DNA from: Dioscorea cayenensis subsp. rotundata
Taxonomy: Eukaryota; Streptophyta; Magnoliopsida; Dioscoreales; Dioscoreaceae
Length of the DNA: 64,000 bases
Reading direction: 5' to 3'
NCBI RefSeq assembly: GCF_009730915.1
Contig: NC_052483.1
Location: 3,906,001 to 3,970,000 of the forward strand
Shown here: in pieces, positions 36,240-48,700 of the stretch
How positions within the stretch are numbered: the first letter of the stretch is position 1
How the letters are laid out: every line of letters starts with the position of its first letter
Translations under genes and position numbers: made by a program
Notes under the pieces: generated by a model
What the model was told of the DNA's origin: nothing
Database searches by the model: none
Seen by the model: the letters and a program-made list of their open reading frames with translations, nothing else

Positions 36240-37277
36240 GTCTGTGATTTTGGTCTCGCAAGGTTAGAGCACAGCACTTTTTTAATCATCGAAGTCAACC
36301 GCTGAGATCTAGTCTTTGCTCTACTACATTTAGGAAATTATTTTTTCTAGATTGTCGAGTTTCTCTCTTTCAACTCTCGGAATCTCTGTCCTTATTCTGT
36401 TTTAGCCAGAATGGATGGCACCAGAGTTGTTGCGAAATGAACCATCAAATGAGAAGTGAGTTTCCTATATTAGAACTCTTTTTTTTTTTTGTACAAGAGA
36501 GCTGTGACAACAGGTAATAAGATGGAAACAGCACAACCTGAGGAAACAGAAGTAAACTAATAAAGAACGAACAAGTTAAACACAACATATGATAAATTCA
36601 AAATGAATTAGCTATATTTTGCTTCTGTTATAGAATTATCTATGATATATCTATAGTTATCTATTGATATGCTTATCTATAGTTACACTTAAGCACCTTA
36701 TAATTTCCTAGAGATTAATTTGGCATTCATTGATGTGTTTGTTAACTTGAGCCGTTCTCTTGTGATATGCTTAACACCTTCAATTGTCCTTCTCTATTCA
36801 ACATCTCATATATATATATATATATATATGCATGGCCTCCAGCTTTGGAGTGATAGTATGCGAACTGGCAACTCTGAGGATGCCTTGGTCGGGTATGAAC
36901 CCAATGTAGGTGGTTGGTGCTGTTGGCTTCCAGTATCGCCGTCTAGAGATCCCAAGAGAGGTCTCATGGCCAAAATAATTTGGCAGTGCTGGCAAAAGTA
37001 AGCACACTATATTATTAACAATATGAACTGTTCATACACAACATCTTAGTTTTTTTGATATATTTATATATACAGGTATTATAGAATTGTGCTAACTCTG
37101 TTTTGTTCTCAACCTTTGCTTTCTGTGAAATGAACATGCAGAGATCCAAACTTGCGGCCTTCCTTTGCAGATCTCACAACAGCTCTTAAGTCTTTATAGC
37201 GGCTTGTTGTCCCTGCTTATGAAGATGCGTAAAACCCACCTTTGGCACAAGAAATACCAGTAAACACAACGCCTTGA
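36240..37277 (+). pseudogene. Raf-like MAPKKK (CTR1/EDR1-type) kinase 3' fragment, copy A
   Basis: Exon remnants on the plus strand encode the C-terminal half of a protein kinase. The DFG segment VCDFGLARLEH starts at 36240, the APE segment PEWMAPELLRNEPSNEK at about 36406, the kinase C-lobe lies at about 36830-36998, and the last exon is about 37141-37277 with PNLRPSF, ending NPPLAQEIPVNTTP. That ending and PEWMAPEVLR-type motifs are typical of plant Raf-like MAPKKKs. Stops (in-frame TAG in KSL*RL, TAA in EDA*NPP), lost frame in the DFG exon and the absent N-lobe show it is dead. It converges on CNL-A. Confidence 0.8.
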
Positions 37278-39056
37278 ACATACTAAACGGTAAACAAGCT
37301 AAGAGTATCCATCCATTTATTACTTTTTCTAGCATTTAGTAGTGCTCTTAAATCAGGAGATGTGAAAGTAATGCTAGTTTAGTTTGGCTTTTGGGCAAGA
37401 ACAAAAAGTAATGCCCACTTGGCCTGTGTTTTTGTTTTCCTTGTGGAGACTGTACATGAATGCTCTTTATGTCTATTTAGTATATATTGGCTTGTAGGAG
37501 TTTCTTAGGGTGTTTTCTTTGCTTTGTGCCCAATTGAAAACCAGGGACATTATATAGACAAAAATGGGAAGACCCTATGGCTGGTTGTGAGGAAAGGGAG
37601 TGGCGCCCGGGTTGAGTGTAATTAAGTTGTGTAAATAATAATGATGATACTTTGAGTTATTGAAGAATGTGGTCTAGATTCCATTTCCTGAATGAAATGA
37701 AAAAGAGAATATGACATTGTTATATAGGTGCCTGCAGTAGTGTTGCTGGAATTAAATTTATATATGTAACATTGGATGTTCTTGCTGTGCCATTTGATTT
37801 ATGAATATTTTCATCTGACAATGGTTTCTATTAAGCTCCATGCAAACTTATGCATTGTCTACTCTGTTTCCATTGTTGTGTTTTGTCAAAATGTTTGTAC
37901 CTTCAGGTATTCAAGGAAAATTAAAAATAGGAAAATCTGCCAAGCAATGGAAAGGTCTTGTAAATTTATCATCTGTCCAAAATAAATTGAGAGTGTTACA
38001 AATGAAAAACTCCAGGCAAATGGTTAAATAAAGATTTGGAGAATGGAAGTGACATTTGACAGCAGGGATACATCAATCTTTAATGATCGGACAAGTGATG
38101 AATTCCGTTTGAGAAAAACTACTCAATGTGTGATGAGCAATTCGATCATATAATAAATATTGATGAGTCTGACATAATCTTTCAGCATTCCAAATTTCGC
38201 CTTACGATTATTCACTCAATCAAAGGTATGCCTTGCCAAACTCATACTATCTTGTTCCCTAACCTGAATTCAACAGCATTGCTAAATCAAAGCTTTGATT
38301 GATCGTCAGGTTGTTGGATCTTCGAAGAGATCGATGACCCAGTTCTTGTTATCCTCAAGTTGTTGAATACTTGCTATTCTCAAGGAGGGTCCATGTGCTT
38401 CATTCCCACTAGCAAGCTAGCAACACATTTGCCCACACCTGCAGAAAAAGAAAATAAATAAATAAATAAATAACATAGAAAAAAGTAAATAAACAATATA
38501 TCATAACACCCTTATTAGAAATGTGTCATGAATATCTAAACAAAATCATTCAACTCTAGATAGACAAAACAACATAAAATTGTGATAGAAACATCACCTT
38601 ATCATAAACTGTTGTAACAAAAGACCCAATGCTTCTTTAGTATTCCGGTATTAAACTTTTGATCATCAAACAAGTTTGCCTTGCCTTGATGTGTATAATC
38701 TTGCTATCACTACCGAATAGATAAAAGAATCTCCATGCATCTTGATCTCAATGAAAACTCTTTTTCGAAGTTCCAAAGCCTCTTTTTTCATAAATAGCTT
38801 TACCAACCATAGCAACACATTTATCAATTAACACCTTTTTTTCCTTTTGTTTTGCTCTTAACGTGCCAAAAGACGAAGAGAGAGAAAATACCAAAAAAAA
38901 AATCACAATAGTAACACCAAAAACAAAGTTAGGTCTGAAAAACCCCTCATTTTAGACCATTCTGCACATTAACAAAACTAAGGCTTTCAAAGTTTGACAA
39001 AGTCCACAATTAATCCTTAGCAATATGCAAGTGAAAATGACAAATAAACAATATTT

Positions 39057-39097
<41 letters not shown>

Positions 39098-40346
39098 TTC
39101 CAACATGCTAACAAAGCACAACTTACTTGAAAATATAGTTTGAATGAAAGATACAACCCAACGATTAATGTCTTCAATTGATCAACTTTCAAGCCAGACT
39201 TAACTTAGAAAATACAAAAAATAATAATAGTAAACAGACCTCAAACTTGGAAACCAAATAATAATGTCTTCACACTGGCATAAATAAAAATCAATCAAAG
39301 TGTACACATTTGAGAAGAAAACCAGAAACAACACTAGCAATTCAGAGCAAAATTGCACAGTAAATTTGGTAGATCACTGATTAATCGCGAAGAGAAGTTG
39401 TAGTTCTGAGACGCTTTAGAAGATGTAAAACCCAGGAAATTAAGGACATGTCAAATGGATGACATGATTTCTCAATGTTATAAGTTGCACATTGAATCTG
39501 AAAATAAAAAAAAATAAAATAAGAAAAGAACATTTTTCCAATTAATATTGATCTTACTTGGTTTGAGCATGAGATGATTTCTAATTTGTGCAAACTAAAC
39601 AAAGAAAACTCAAAGACCTTTCATTCACTTCAACTAATTGTTCATGCATTTGGGCTACTCTCAATCTGCAAAGACAAGAATATTTAGCAAATTAATCATT
39701 TTTAATAATATTAATGTTCCTAGTTTAAATTACATACTTGCACATATACTTCCATGCTTCAAACAATGTCTATGCGTTTAGTAATAATAATCCAATTCTT
39801 GGTGTTATAATGGTGCATATTGATAAACTATATATAGTAACATTCAAACATGACAATAAGGTAGGGAAAGGGGCATATGATTAATAGATGGCCCTTCCAA
39901 AGTGCGATCTTATAAAGTTAATTATCTAGATTTAATGAATTTTAAAGTTCCTTATATATATATATATATATATATTAAAAGAACTCGGCATGAAAAGTAA
40001 AAAAGAATTCTATAATTTAAACAAAAAATCCTTATGTTATAGCGATTGACTAATGAATAGAAATTATATTAATAAACTAATGTTATTAGATTTAGTTACA
40101 TACTTGTCTAGATGGACACTTCCATTCTTCAAACAATGTCTAGTCTTCATCAATCTCATCCTGCAAAGTCAAAAATATTCAACAAATTAATCATTTTTAA
40201 TAAGTTAATGTCTTTTTTTTGTTTCAAAAAGTAAGAATGTTACTGGTGCACCTTCGTATATGTGTCCCGTCGTTACAATCCCTTATACATTGTCGCCTAT
40301 TAGTAAAAAAAATAAATAAATAAATTAGCATGTTAGTTCTTTTTAA

Positions 40347-40410
<64 letters not shown>

Positions 40411-40791
40411 CAATGTCCATGCATTTAATAATAATCCAATTATTATTATTGGTGTTATAATGGGTGAATATTGATAAACTATATATAAACTAACATTCAA
40501 ACATGATAATAAGGGAGAAGGCATACATATGCCCGATTAATAAATGCCCCTTCAAAGTGCAATTCTATTGAGTTATTTATGCAGATTTAATGAATTTTTA
40601 AAGCTCCTTATATATATATATATATATAAAAAGAACTCAGCATGAATAGTAAAAATGAATTCTACAAATTTTTTATCATTATGTTATAGCGATTGATTAA
40701 TGAATAGAGAATTATATTAAAAACTTGTTTTAACATTCATGAATCCACAGTGCATATGAAGAAATTGGAAATAATAAAAGAAAGCATGAAA
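37278..40791. other. Duplicated spacer between kinase and CNL-A; possible CNL 3' UTR introns
   Basis: No protein gene is seen. The block matches about 54255-59283. On the minus strand, acceptor-like sites such as TTGTCTTTGCAG (about 39677-39666) precede AGTAGCCCAAATGCATGAAC and are conserved in copy B near 58790, suggesting spliced 3' UTR exons of the CNL. Microsatellites include (TA)n at about 39060-39094 and 39958-39975, and (AAT)n at about 40348-40408. Confidence 0.55.
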
Positions 40792-43700
40792 CTAATTAAT
40801 TACCCTACTGAAATTTGGCTGAAGGTGAGATGGGATGGTGGCATCATCCCATTCTAAGCTTTCCCACCATTCTCTCTCACAATCAATGTATATAATTCTT
40901 TGATTGTTGTTGTTAATGCCACTCTTGAATGGTAACTTCTTCAGATTAAGACATTGACGCACTGTCAGATCTTTAAGTTGAGGGAATTCCCATGCAAAAT
41001 TGCTTATGCTCACTAATTTTGGTAGCTTAGTTATCTTTAGAAATTCCAATGCAGGGAATGTTGGGCGGTGTTCTGAGACTTCTTCTTGTTGGATTTCTCT
41101 CTCCTCCTCCATGTAAACCAATGTTTCTATCTCTGCACAATCTTCTACTATAAGGCATGAAAGTCGAGGGAAATCCAATTCAAAATTGCTTATACTCACT
41201 AATTTTGGTAGATTAGTTATCTTTAGAAATTCCAATGCAGGGAATGTCGGGCGGTGTTCTGAGACTTCTTGTTGTTGAATTTCTCTCTCCTCCTCCATGT
41301 AAACCAACGCTTCTATCTCTTCACAATATCTTATATATAAATAAGATAGACATGGGAGATGCAGGATCCAAGCTAAATTATCCAAATTACATCCTACTAT
41401 ATATAACTTCCTCAACACATGAAAAAATTCTGGCGGCGATAGATTTGTCCAAATAACATTCTGCAATTTTTTAACATGCCAGATTTTGAGCTCATTGAGA
41501 TGACACCCATTTCCATTCATCACAAGCACCTCAAGCTTTAGGCAAAAACTAATTTCTAGTTCCTGCAAGAACCCATGATCTTTGCAGCTTAAAGTATTAA
41601 ATGAAAGAGAGATCAAGTTATCCACATTGGCTAGATAAAGCCGAGTAGTTGGCAAACATGAGAGTTGTTGGAGAACCTCTTCTGATACTACACGCATTCC
41701 TATGGCTTTGATGTGTTTCTTCAATTTCTTTAATTGTGCCAGGTCTACCCACCCTGATGGAAATACGTCAATGATCTTCAACTTTTGTAATATTGACATG
41801 AGACCATCCTTTACCTTGCCCAGCCTTGTATTTCTGCATATTAAATATTGCAATTTCTTCAATTTTACCAACTCCTCTGGAAGTGATGAGATCTGTGTGT
41901 TTGAAATGTTTAGGTATTGTAAATTAACTAAACATTTGATGTCCTTTGGGAGCTCTTCGAGACCAGTGTATGAAAGATTCAAATATGTCAAATTTGGCAT
42001 CTGTCTGAAAAATTCTTCGGGAATATTTTTCAAATGATAACAATCATGTATCATTAAACACAACAAATCAGAACACTGAGACAAAATTGGCAAAAATTCT
42101 TCAAGCATATTTTTGGTACAAGAATTAAATTTTATAATCAATCGGTTCGCGGATCTCCAATTCTCTGCATTGATTGAAGAAGAGACATTATATGTTTTCA
42201 CTATCCATTTATTCATGTTCCTCCCACAGTCTAATGCTATCCACATTGCCATCTCATAAATTACATCATGTAAGCTCACAACATCATCATCAGAAGACAA
42301 TAAACATGATTCCTCTAGAGTCTTAAGGATATTTTCTCCTGTGCCATAAGCTTCTTGCAAATTGTCAAAATCACCAATCAAGCCTAATCCCATCAAAAAC
42401 TCTACAATTTCATCTTTAGATTGTCCTCGCAGCATGCAAATAGATAAGAAACACTCCTTGAAATCATTAGTTAGATTATCATAACTGAATTTCAAAATTG
42501 GAAGTAATGATTCCTGCACACCTTGAACTACTTCAGTGCCTGAATTCTTTATTGAGTTCAAAGTAAATTTCCAATCTTGGACAGATTTTTTGTTTGACAT
42601 GGCCTTACCAACCACTTTCAGAGCAAGTGGCAAACCACCACACTTCTCCATCACCTGCCATGCTATTTCTTTAAACTTTTCGTCTGACTCAATAACAGCT
42701 AGATTTACATTGTCCTTGAAAAGATCCCATGCTTCATCTGATTCCAAGCATTCCACTTTGATGGTATTTTCTCCTGCACCCATCTTGGCACATACATCTT
42801 CAGATCGAGTAGTGAAAATCACTTTGTGTTTGTATTGTTTGGTGGAATTATCATCACTATAAGGATGGGGAATTCCAAGATCAATAAGATCCACTTCTTC
42901 CCATATATTATCCAAGAGCAATACAAAGTTGCTAATTTTTAAAACATTGAAGATGCCTTCTTTACCAGCAGAAGATTCCAAATTCAACCTTTCAGCAATC
43001 TGTTTTCGAAGTTATTCCAACTGAATACCCTTTGAAGCTTCGATAAATAACACACGATCGAATCCCATGTTTGCATCACCTGACAATGACTGCCTGATTT
43101 TTTTCAAGAGTGTGGTCTTGCCTACACCCCCCATGCCCCATATGCCAATTATACCAACTCTTTCATCTTCCAGATAACTGCGAGCAATATCAACATTGGA
43201 CCTGATTTTTTCCCCCACTGTTATATATGATTCAGGGACTGGTTTAGGCGGTGGTATGTTGGTAAATTTGATTTCTGGTTGTTCTGCTTTCAACTGATTT
43301 ATCTCCCCTTTCAATTTGAATGCATTCCTGCCAATCTTATACCTTGAAAAACAATTTAGAGAATAAGAGCCTCCTGGAACACAATTACCTTTGCGATATT
43401 CATTCAATAATTGTTCTACTTTATTATCCTTTTCTCCAACCTGTTCAAAACCAATTCAAATGGTGTAATTAGAAATCTTTGTGGGAATAACTACTTTTTC
43501 TATAATATAACAAACTGAAAAGCACAAACATAAAATTCTATGATGTAATAATATATATTATCTTGATTTAAAAATAACAAAATTAAAAAAAAAAAGTCAT
43601 TCTATAGTTATTATAGAAGAAGCTTTACATCGCGAAGCCATTGTTGAAGTTGATGTTGATCATCAAGCAGTTTCCCGTCGTGTTGAAGATCATCAAGCTT

Positions 43701-43850
43701 TTTTTTAAAATCCAACTTCTTGGCCGTGAGTTGTTCCATGGCGTTCTTCAGATCATCAATTTTCTCTTTGGTGCGGAACACATAGCTAATATCCTGACGC
43801 TTAACATAGGTTTGCATGCAAGAACACAAACAACTCACTGGATCCTGCAT
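40792..43850 (-). pseudogene. CC-NBS-LRR receptor CNL-A, two exons, one premature stop
   Basis: Exon 1 (43850-43629, 74 codons) encodes a coiled coil ending QQWLRD. The intron (43628-43441) has GTAAAG..ACAG borders. Exon 2 (43440-40792, 883 codons with stop) carries P-loop GIWGMGGVGKTTLLKK, kinase-2 VLLLDNIWEEVDLI, RNBS-B HKVIFTTRSEDVC, GLPL CGGLPLALKVVG, RNBS-D-like CFLSICML, and SLHDVIYEMAMWIA at the MHD position, then about a dozen LRRs. The total frame is 957 codons, a normal CNL length. A single TAA at 43014-43012 (QLE*LRKQI) replaces the GAA seen in CNL-B. Members bind ADP/ATP and trigger hypersensitive immunity. As read it makes only a CC plus P-loop fragment; a sequencing error or allele is possible. 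Confidence 0.93.
40981..41352 (-). repeat. 186 bp in-frame tandem duplication in CNL-A LRRs
   Basis: Two adjacent copies (40981-41166 and 41167-41352) encode VYMEEEREIQQ, then VSEHRPTFPALEFLKIT, then LPKLVSISNF. The period of 186 bp equals 62 codons, so the frame is kept. The copies differ at a few residues (QQQE/QQEE, ITNL/ITKL, FELDF/FAWEF). CNL-B has one copy with an internal deletion. Confidence 0.9.
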
Positions 43851-44650
43851 ATTTCTCAAAATCAATACAAGGATTGAAAACACAGAACCAAGCTCTCTCT
43901 CTCTCTCTCTATGTCAAGCTAAATACATATGTATATAGTCACCCTCACAAGACACTGTTATGATTTATGAGTTCTTGCAAATAATGGTATTCAAACTTGA
44001 TCCTCAAATCTAAAAAAAAAATTTAAATAATAAATTGTTCCTTCAGTCTTATTATAACTGAAAAAATAGTACACACATGTGCTTGACCTCTAGTTTTATC
44101 ATTTTAAAAATAAAATACGCATGTGTTGTTTTATAACTTTAAAATAATAAACTCAATAGTACATAGTACACACGTGCTTTGTCAGTCCGTTTTTATGACG
44201 CTTTTAAAACATGGCAGTGAGTCATTAATGTGCTTGCTGGATTATCTTGGTTTTGCGCTCATGTATTATTTACTGTTGGAGGTTTTTCATAATAAATCAT
44301 TAACTTTGGATGTTGTTTAGTTAGAAGAAAATTTTTTATTTAATTTTTTTATCACATTATCAAAATTTAACTTGAAGATGAGAAAAATAAAGATACTATG
44401 ATTAAAAAAAACCAAAATAGATAAATAACAGAGCTATTTTTAAGAGAAAAACTACTCAGCATATGAGTATATGGAAAAAAGTAGAATTAAATTAAATCTT
44501 AAAAAAAACAGAACTAATGCTCACTTTTTCACCCAAATCGCACAATGCATAAAAAGCTGAAGCCGTCTCAATGCCTTTTTTAAAAAAAATAAAAATAAAA
44601 AGTATTAATTTTTTGTCTGACCAAATGTTCCCTCGCCTCGTGATGAGAAC
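43851..44650. other. Upstream region of CNL-A; no gene seen
   Basis: This is where the CNL-A promoter (minus strand) should lie. A (CT)n tract (about 43893-43910) sits 45-60 bp upstream of the start codon, probably in the 5' UTR. The rest is AT-rich with no clear TATA box that I would defend. Similarity to copy B stops near the start codon. Confidence 0.5.
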
Positions 44651-44823
44651 TCCACCTTAATCCTTGGCTCCTTGCAATCGTCCGTTCCTTCACGTGATTG
44701 CATCTCCACTGATTCCTACAATTCAAATGTTTGTTTAATCAAACCTCGAGATGAGATCACAACTGATCGCTGTATTCCTCGAGATCAGCTCCATGATCAT
44801 ATCCCCCTATCTCGCTTGATCAG

Positions 44824-45729
44824 ATGCCTCGTGATGGCCACTCTCCTGATCTTGGTCTTCCATCTCACAGGAATATCATGCATCGAGATAAGCATTCCCC
44901 TGATCCTCCATTAGTTACTGATCTAACTCCTAAGGGTCAGCAACAAACAGATTCTTCTGATCCCACATTTCGGAAGGCACTTTTGCCTCGTGATTCACAT
45001 CAATCTCGATCTGAATCAGATCTCAACCAGAAAGCACCACTTGATCTTTCTTCTAAGGAAATTCTCCCAACTCATCTTCAACCTCTTCCACCGACAATTC
45101 TAATCCATGATGGATACAAATGGATCTTCATCCATGGTGGTTGGACCTTAGTACCTTGCATTAATTCTGGAAAATTTTATTCTCAAGATCCTTCACCCCA
45201 AAATTCTCCATTAGATATTCCCTCTGATGAAGAACTTTTAGACTGGGGAGAAGACGAGAATATCCTGGAAAATGACTTGGAAGATGAGGATTCTTTCCTT
45301 GATGAAAACAACCTCAATCAATTTGACTGTGATCCACCTTCGGCTGATCCTGCGCCTGAAGACTCCTGTCTTCTGGAAAATATTCCAATAAAACCTCCTA
45401 CTGATTCTAAACAACTTAGAAGAAGTGACAGGCCCAAGAAGCCTTCTGGACGCTGGAATGAAGAGGCTGGATTTGTCCCTATCCCTCCACGCTCCTCCAA
45501 GAAAAAATTACCTAACGATCCTCGTGAAGGTACACCCACTCTTATTAATTCAGTTTTTTCTTCTTGGACTGATACTCAAATGCTTAAATATAGTAATTCT
45601 TGTGGCATTAATTTCTTAGGTTCTCCTACTCATAAATCTAAATGTCTTGAGAAAATTCGATCACTTGAAGTTGAAAGAGCTTCCAATATCTCACAAAACC
45701 CTGGATCTTCTCCAAGATCCGAACGCTAG
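44824..45729 (+). CDS. LINE ORF1 (gag-like), acidic and Pro/Ser-rich
   Basis: An open frame of 301 codons ends 16 bases before the ORF2 ATG. It is hydrophilic, with HDGYKWIFIHGGWTLVP near residue 97-113, a strongly acidic stretch (about residues 138-165, DEELLDWGEDEN) and a basic RRSDRPKKPSGRW near residue 199. The position before ORF2 identifies it as ORF1, expected to bind element RNA. No zinc knuckle is visible. An in-frame TGA lies about 30 bases upstream and related words occur in another frame there, so the N-terminus may be frameshifted. Confidence 0.6.
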   Translation: MPRDGHSPDLGLPSHRNIMHRDKHSPDPPLVTDLTPKGQQQTDSSDPTFRKALLPRDSHQSRSESDLNQKAPLDLSSKEILPTHLQPLPPTILIHDGYKWIFIHGGWTLVPCINSGKFYSQDPSPQNSPLDIPSDEELLDWGEDENILENDLEDEDSFLDENNLNQFDCDPPSADPAPEDSCLLENIPIKPPTDSKQLRRSDRPKKPSGRWNEEAGFVPIPPRSSKKKLPNDPREGTPTLINSVFSSWTDTQMLKYSNSCGINFLGSPTHKSKCLEKIRSLEVERASNISQNPGSSPRSER

Positions 45730-45745
45730 ACTTTACCTGTTTCTC

Positions 45746-48700
45746 ATGAAAATCTTAAGCTGGAATGTAAGAGGTCTTGGCAGACCTTCTAAATGCCACT
45801 TAGTTAAAGAAGTTATTAATAATTCCCAAGCAGATATTGTTTGTATCCAAGAATCCAAAATTCAAGATCTCCATAAATCCCTCTGGAGATCAATTTGAGG
45901 CAAACGTATTGATTGTTTTGAATATTGACCGGCTCATGGTTCTGCTGGTGGAATCATCCTAGCTTGGGACAGCACTCATATCCTTGGGAATCTTTTTCAT
46001 ATGGGCTCCTTCTCCATTTCCATTAAATTTTCTAATCGAATTGATAACACTATTTGGATTTGCACCAGTGTTTATGGACCTAATTCCCATTCTATTAAAC
46101 CTGATTTTTGTAACGAGCTCCGATCCTTAAAAAATCTCATAACCATTCCCTGGGTTATCTGTGGAGATTTCAACATGATGTTCTCTTTAGAAGACAAAAA
46201 CATTGGTGTATCTAATCCTAGAGATATCACTATTTCCCAACATCTTCTAAGTGAACTGGATCTTATTGATCCACCAATTAATGGCAGAAAATTCACTTGG
46301 ACTAATGGACAATCTAATCCTATCTGGGTCCGTCTCGATAGATTCCTATACTCCCACAATTGGACTTCCTTATACCCCAGATCATCCCAATTTGACCTGC
46401 CCAGATTTGGATCAGATCACTCTCCTATTTGCCTTGACTTTGGAAACCACTCCAAGCGTCACCGACTTTTTAAACTTGAGAAATTCTGGTACACCAATCC
46501 CCAACTTATCAACCTTATCCAAGACTGGTGGAGGGACTTAAATCCCACTGGCTGCGGAGCTTTCATCATGTCCAAAAAACTTATTTACTTGAAAGCCAAG
46601 CTTCGCACCTGGTCCTCAACCACTTTTGGTGCTTCTAAATTGCTCAAAAACAGTTTACTCGCGGATCTTCACTCTATCGATGTTATTGGTGAAAATAGAC
46701 CTCTCTCTGAAGAAGAATCCTCCCGCCTTTCCCAAATTCGCTCTGAACTCTACTCCATCTTGAATCAGGAGGAAATTTACTGGAAGCAACGTTCTAGAAT
46801 TACTTGGCTTAGAGAAGGGGATTCTAACACTAAATTCTTTCATCAAGTGGCAAACTGTCGAAGAAACAAAAATCACATTCCCCGTATTATCCATAATGAT
46901 CTCTGGATTGATGGAAATGATCATATTGGTAGGATTTTTACCGATCACTTTCGCTCTCTTTTTGGCACTCCTATGTCAAATCGTTTCCTCCTTGACTGGC
47001 ACACCCTTTTTCATTACAAGGAAAGTGTTGATCTATCCCAACTTGATTCACCTTTCACTCTTGAGGAAATTAATCGGGCGGTTTTTAATCTTAACCCTGA
47101 TAAAGCCCCTGGCCCAAATGGCTTTCCTATGTTCTTCTTCCAAAAACACTGGGACCTCCTCCAAGACTCAATTATTAAGCTTTGTAATGACTTTTACGAG
47201 GGCACAATCAACCTTGAGCGTATCAATTGGATTAATATTTCCCTAATTGCAAAAACAAATACACCTGGTGAGGTTGCAGACTTTAGACCCATTAGCCTCA
47301 TCAACTCCACCTGTAAAATCATCTCCAAAATTCTTGCCAATAGACTTAGTGAGATTATCAATTTACTGGTGGACGATTCTCAAACTGGTTTTATCAAGGG
47401 CAGATGCATTGCGGATAATATTGTCGGAGCTCAAGAAGTCATTTTCAATTTGCAAAAACGGAAATGTCTCGGTTATATCTTTAAAGTGGACTTTGCAAAA
47501 GCTTTTGATACTCTTGATTGGAACTTTCTCCTTGAAGTCCTTGCTGCCAGAGGATTTGGACCTAAATGGCTTTCTTGGGTTTATTCCATCCTTAGCACTG
47601 CCAAGACTCAGTTCATCATTAACGGTACTACTCAAGGATATATCCGATGTGAAAGAGGTTTAAGGCAAGGTGATCCACTCTCTCCCTTGCTATTTGCCCT
47701 TGCCTCTGATGTCCTTAGTGCTATGTTTTATCACGCACTAAAATCCAAAGTCCTTGTAGGCGTCCCCTTAAATCAAACCGATAACATTTATCACCTCTAA
47801 TACGCGGACGATCTCCTTATCTTTTTTGCTGGTGGTCAAGAAGACCTTCGAATAATCAAACTGATTCTTTATCTTTATGATGGATCTTCTGGTTTAGCAA
47901 TCAACTTCTCGAAAAGCTGTTTGTTCTCCTCTAATTATGGCTTTCAACCTCATCTTTCTTCTGCTAGAATTCTTAACTGCTCCAGGAACTGTCTCCCGAT
48001 CACCTACCTTGGAGTTCCTCTCTCTGGTCGAAGACCCAGACGAATGGATTGGGCAAAGCTCATTGGCATGGTTCGTACTCGACTCTCTTCTTGGAAAGCG
48101 AATTATTTATCCCTGGGTGGTCGCCTAACTCTTATCAATTCTGTCCTATCTACTGTCCCAGTTTATTGGATGCCGGTTTTTAAACTTCCTATCTGGGTGA
48201 TCCTGGAAATTGATAAAATTAGTCGCGATTTTCTTTGGAAAGGGCCCGAACTGAGTTCTAAAGGTGTTAGGCTCATCGCCTGGAACAGAATCACTAGACC
48301 TCGCAACATGGGAGGCTGGGGAATCCTCAATCTCCAACATTTTAACAATGCTCTTCTTGGAAAATGGTGGTGGAAACTTTCCCATAATCCAAATTGTGGT
48401 TGGGCTAAAATCATCCAAGCCAACTACTCTGTTAGAGATCCATATGGTGCTTTGTATCATTCCCCTCCTAAAAATAAATCCTTCTTTTGGGCGGGAGTGA
48501 CTACCATTCTGCCATCATTTAGATTCTGTATCACGAAAGCCATAAATAACGGGGCTAACACTCTTCTCTGGTTCTATCGATAGCATAATGGGATTTTACT
48601 TAAAGACCTTTGGCCTACTCTATTCTCTGATTGTGCTGATCCTTGGATTACCATCAGGCATTTCCATCAGCGCCTACTTAATCCAGAATATTTATTTCCC

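Larger units (their letters stand above)
35035..43850. repeat. Segmental duplication, copy A (kinase 3' end + CNL)
   Basis: Colinear with 52271-62174. Matching landmarks include CTCCTTGGATTCGTGTAGG at the left edge, the kinase terminal exon, TTTCTTAGGGTGTTTTCTTT (37501 and 56190), the spacer ACTACTCAATGTGT (38119 and 56860), the (TA)n tracts (39060 and 58174) and the CNL exons. Similarity ends at the CNL first exon. This copy lacks the solo LTR and SINE present in copy B. Confidence 0.9.

Noticed and set aside
36720..37001. Independent small protein ending near a kinase exon
   Set aside because: It runs through a (TA)n tract and covers the kinase C-lobe exon in the wrong frame.
40224..40524. 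Minus-strand frames coding poly-Leu or poly-Ile
   Set aside because: They are translations of the (AAT)n microsatellite at 40348-40408.
42987..43407. Apparent separate starts inside CNL-A exon 2
   Set aside because: The apparent Met codons at 42987 and 43407 are TTG in the DNA; the real start is the ATG of exon 1 at 43850.
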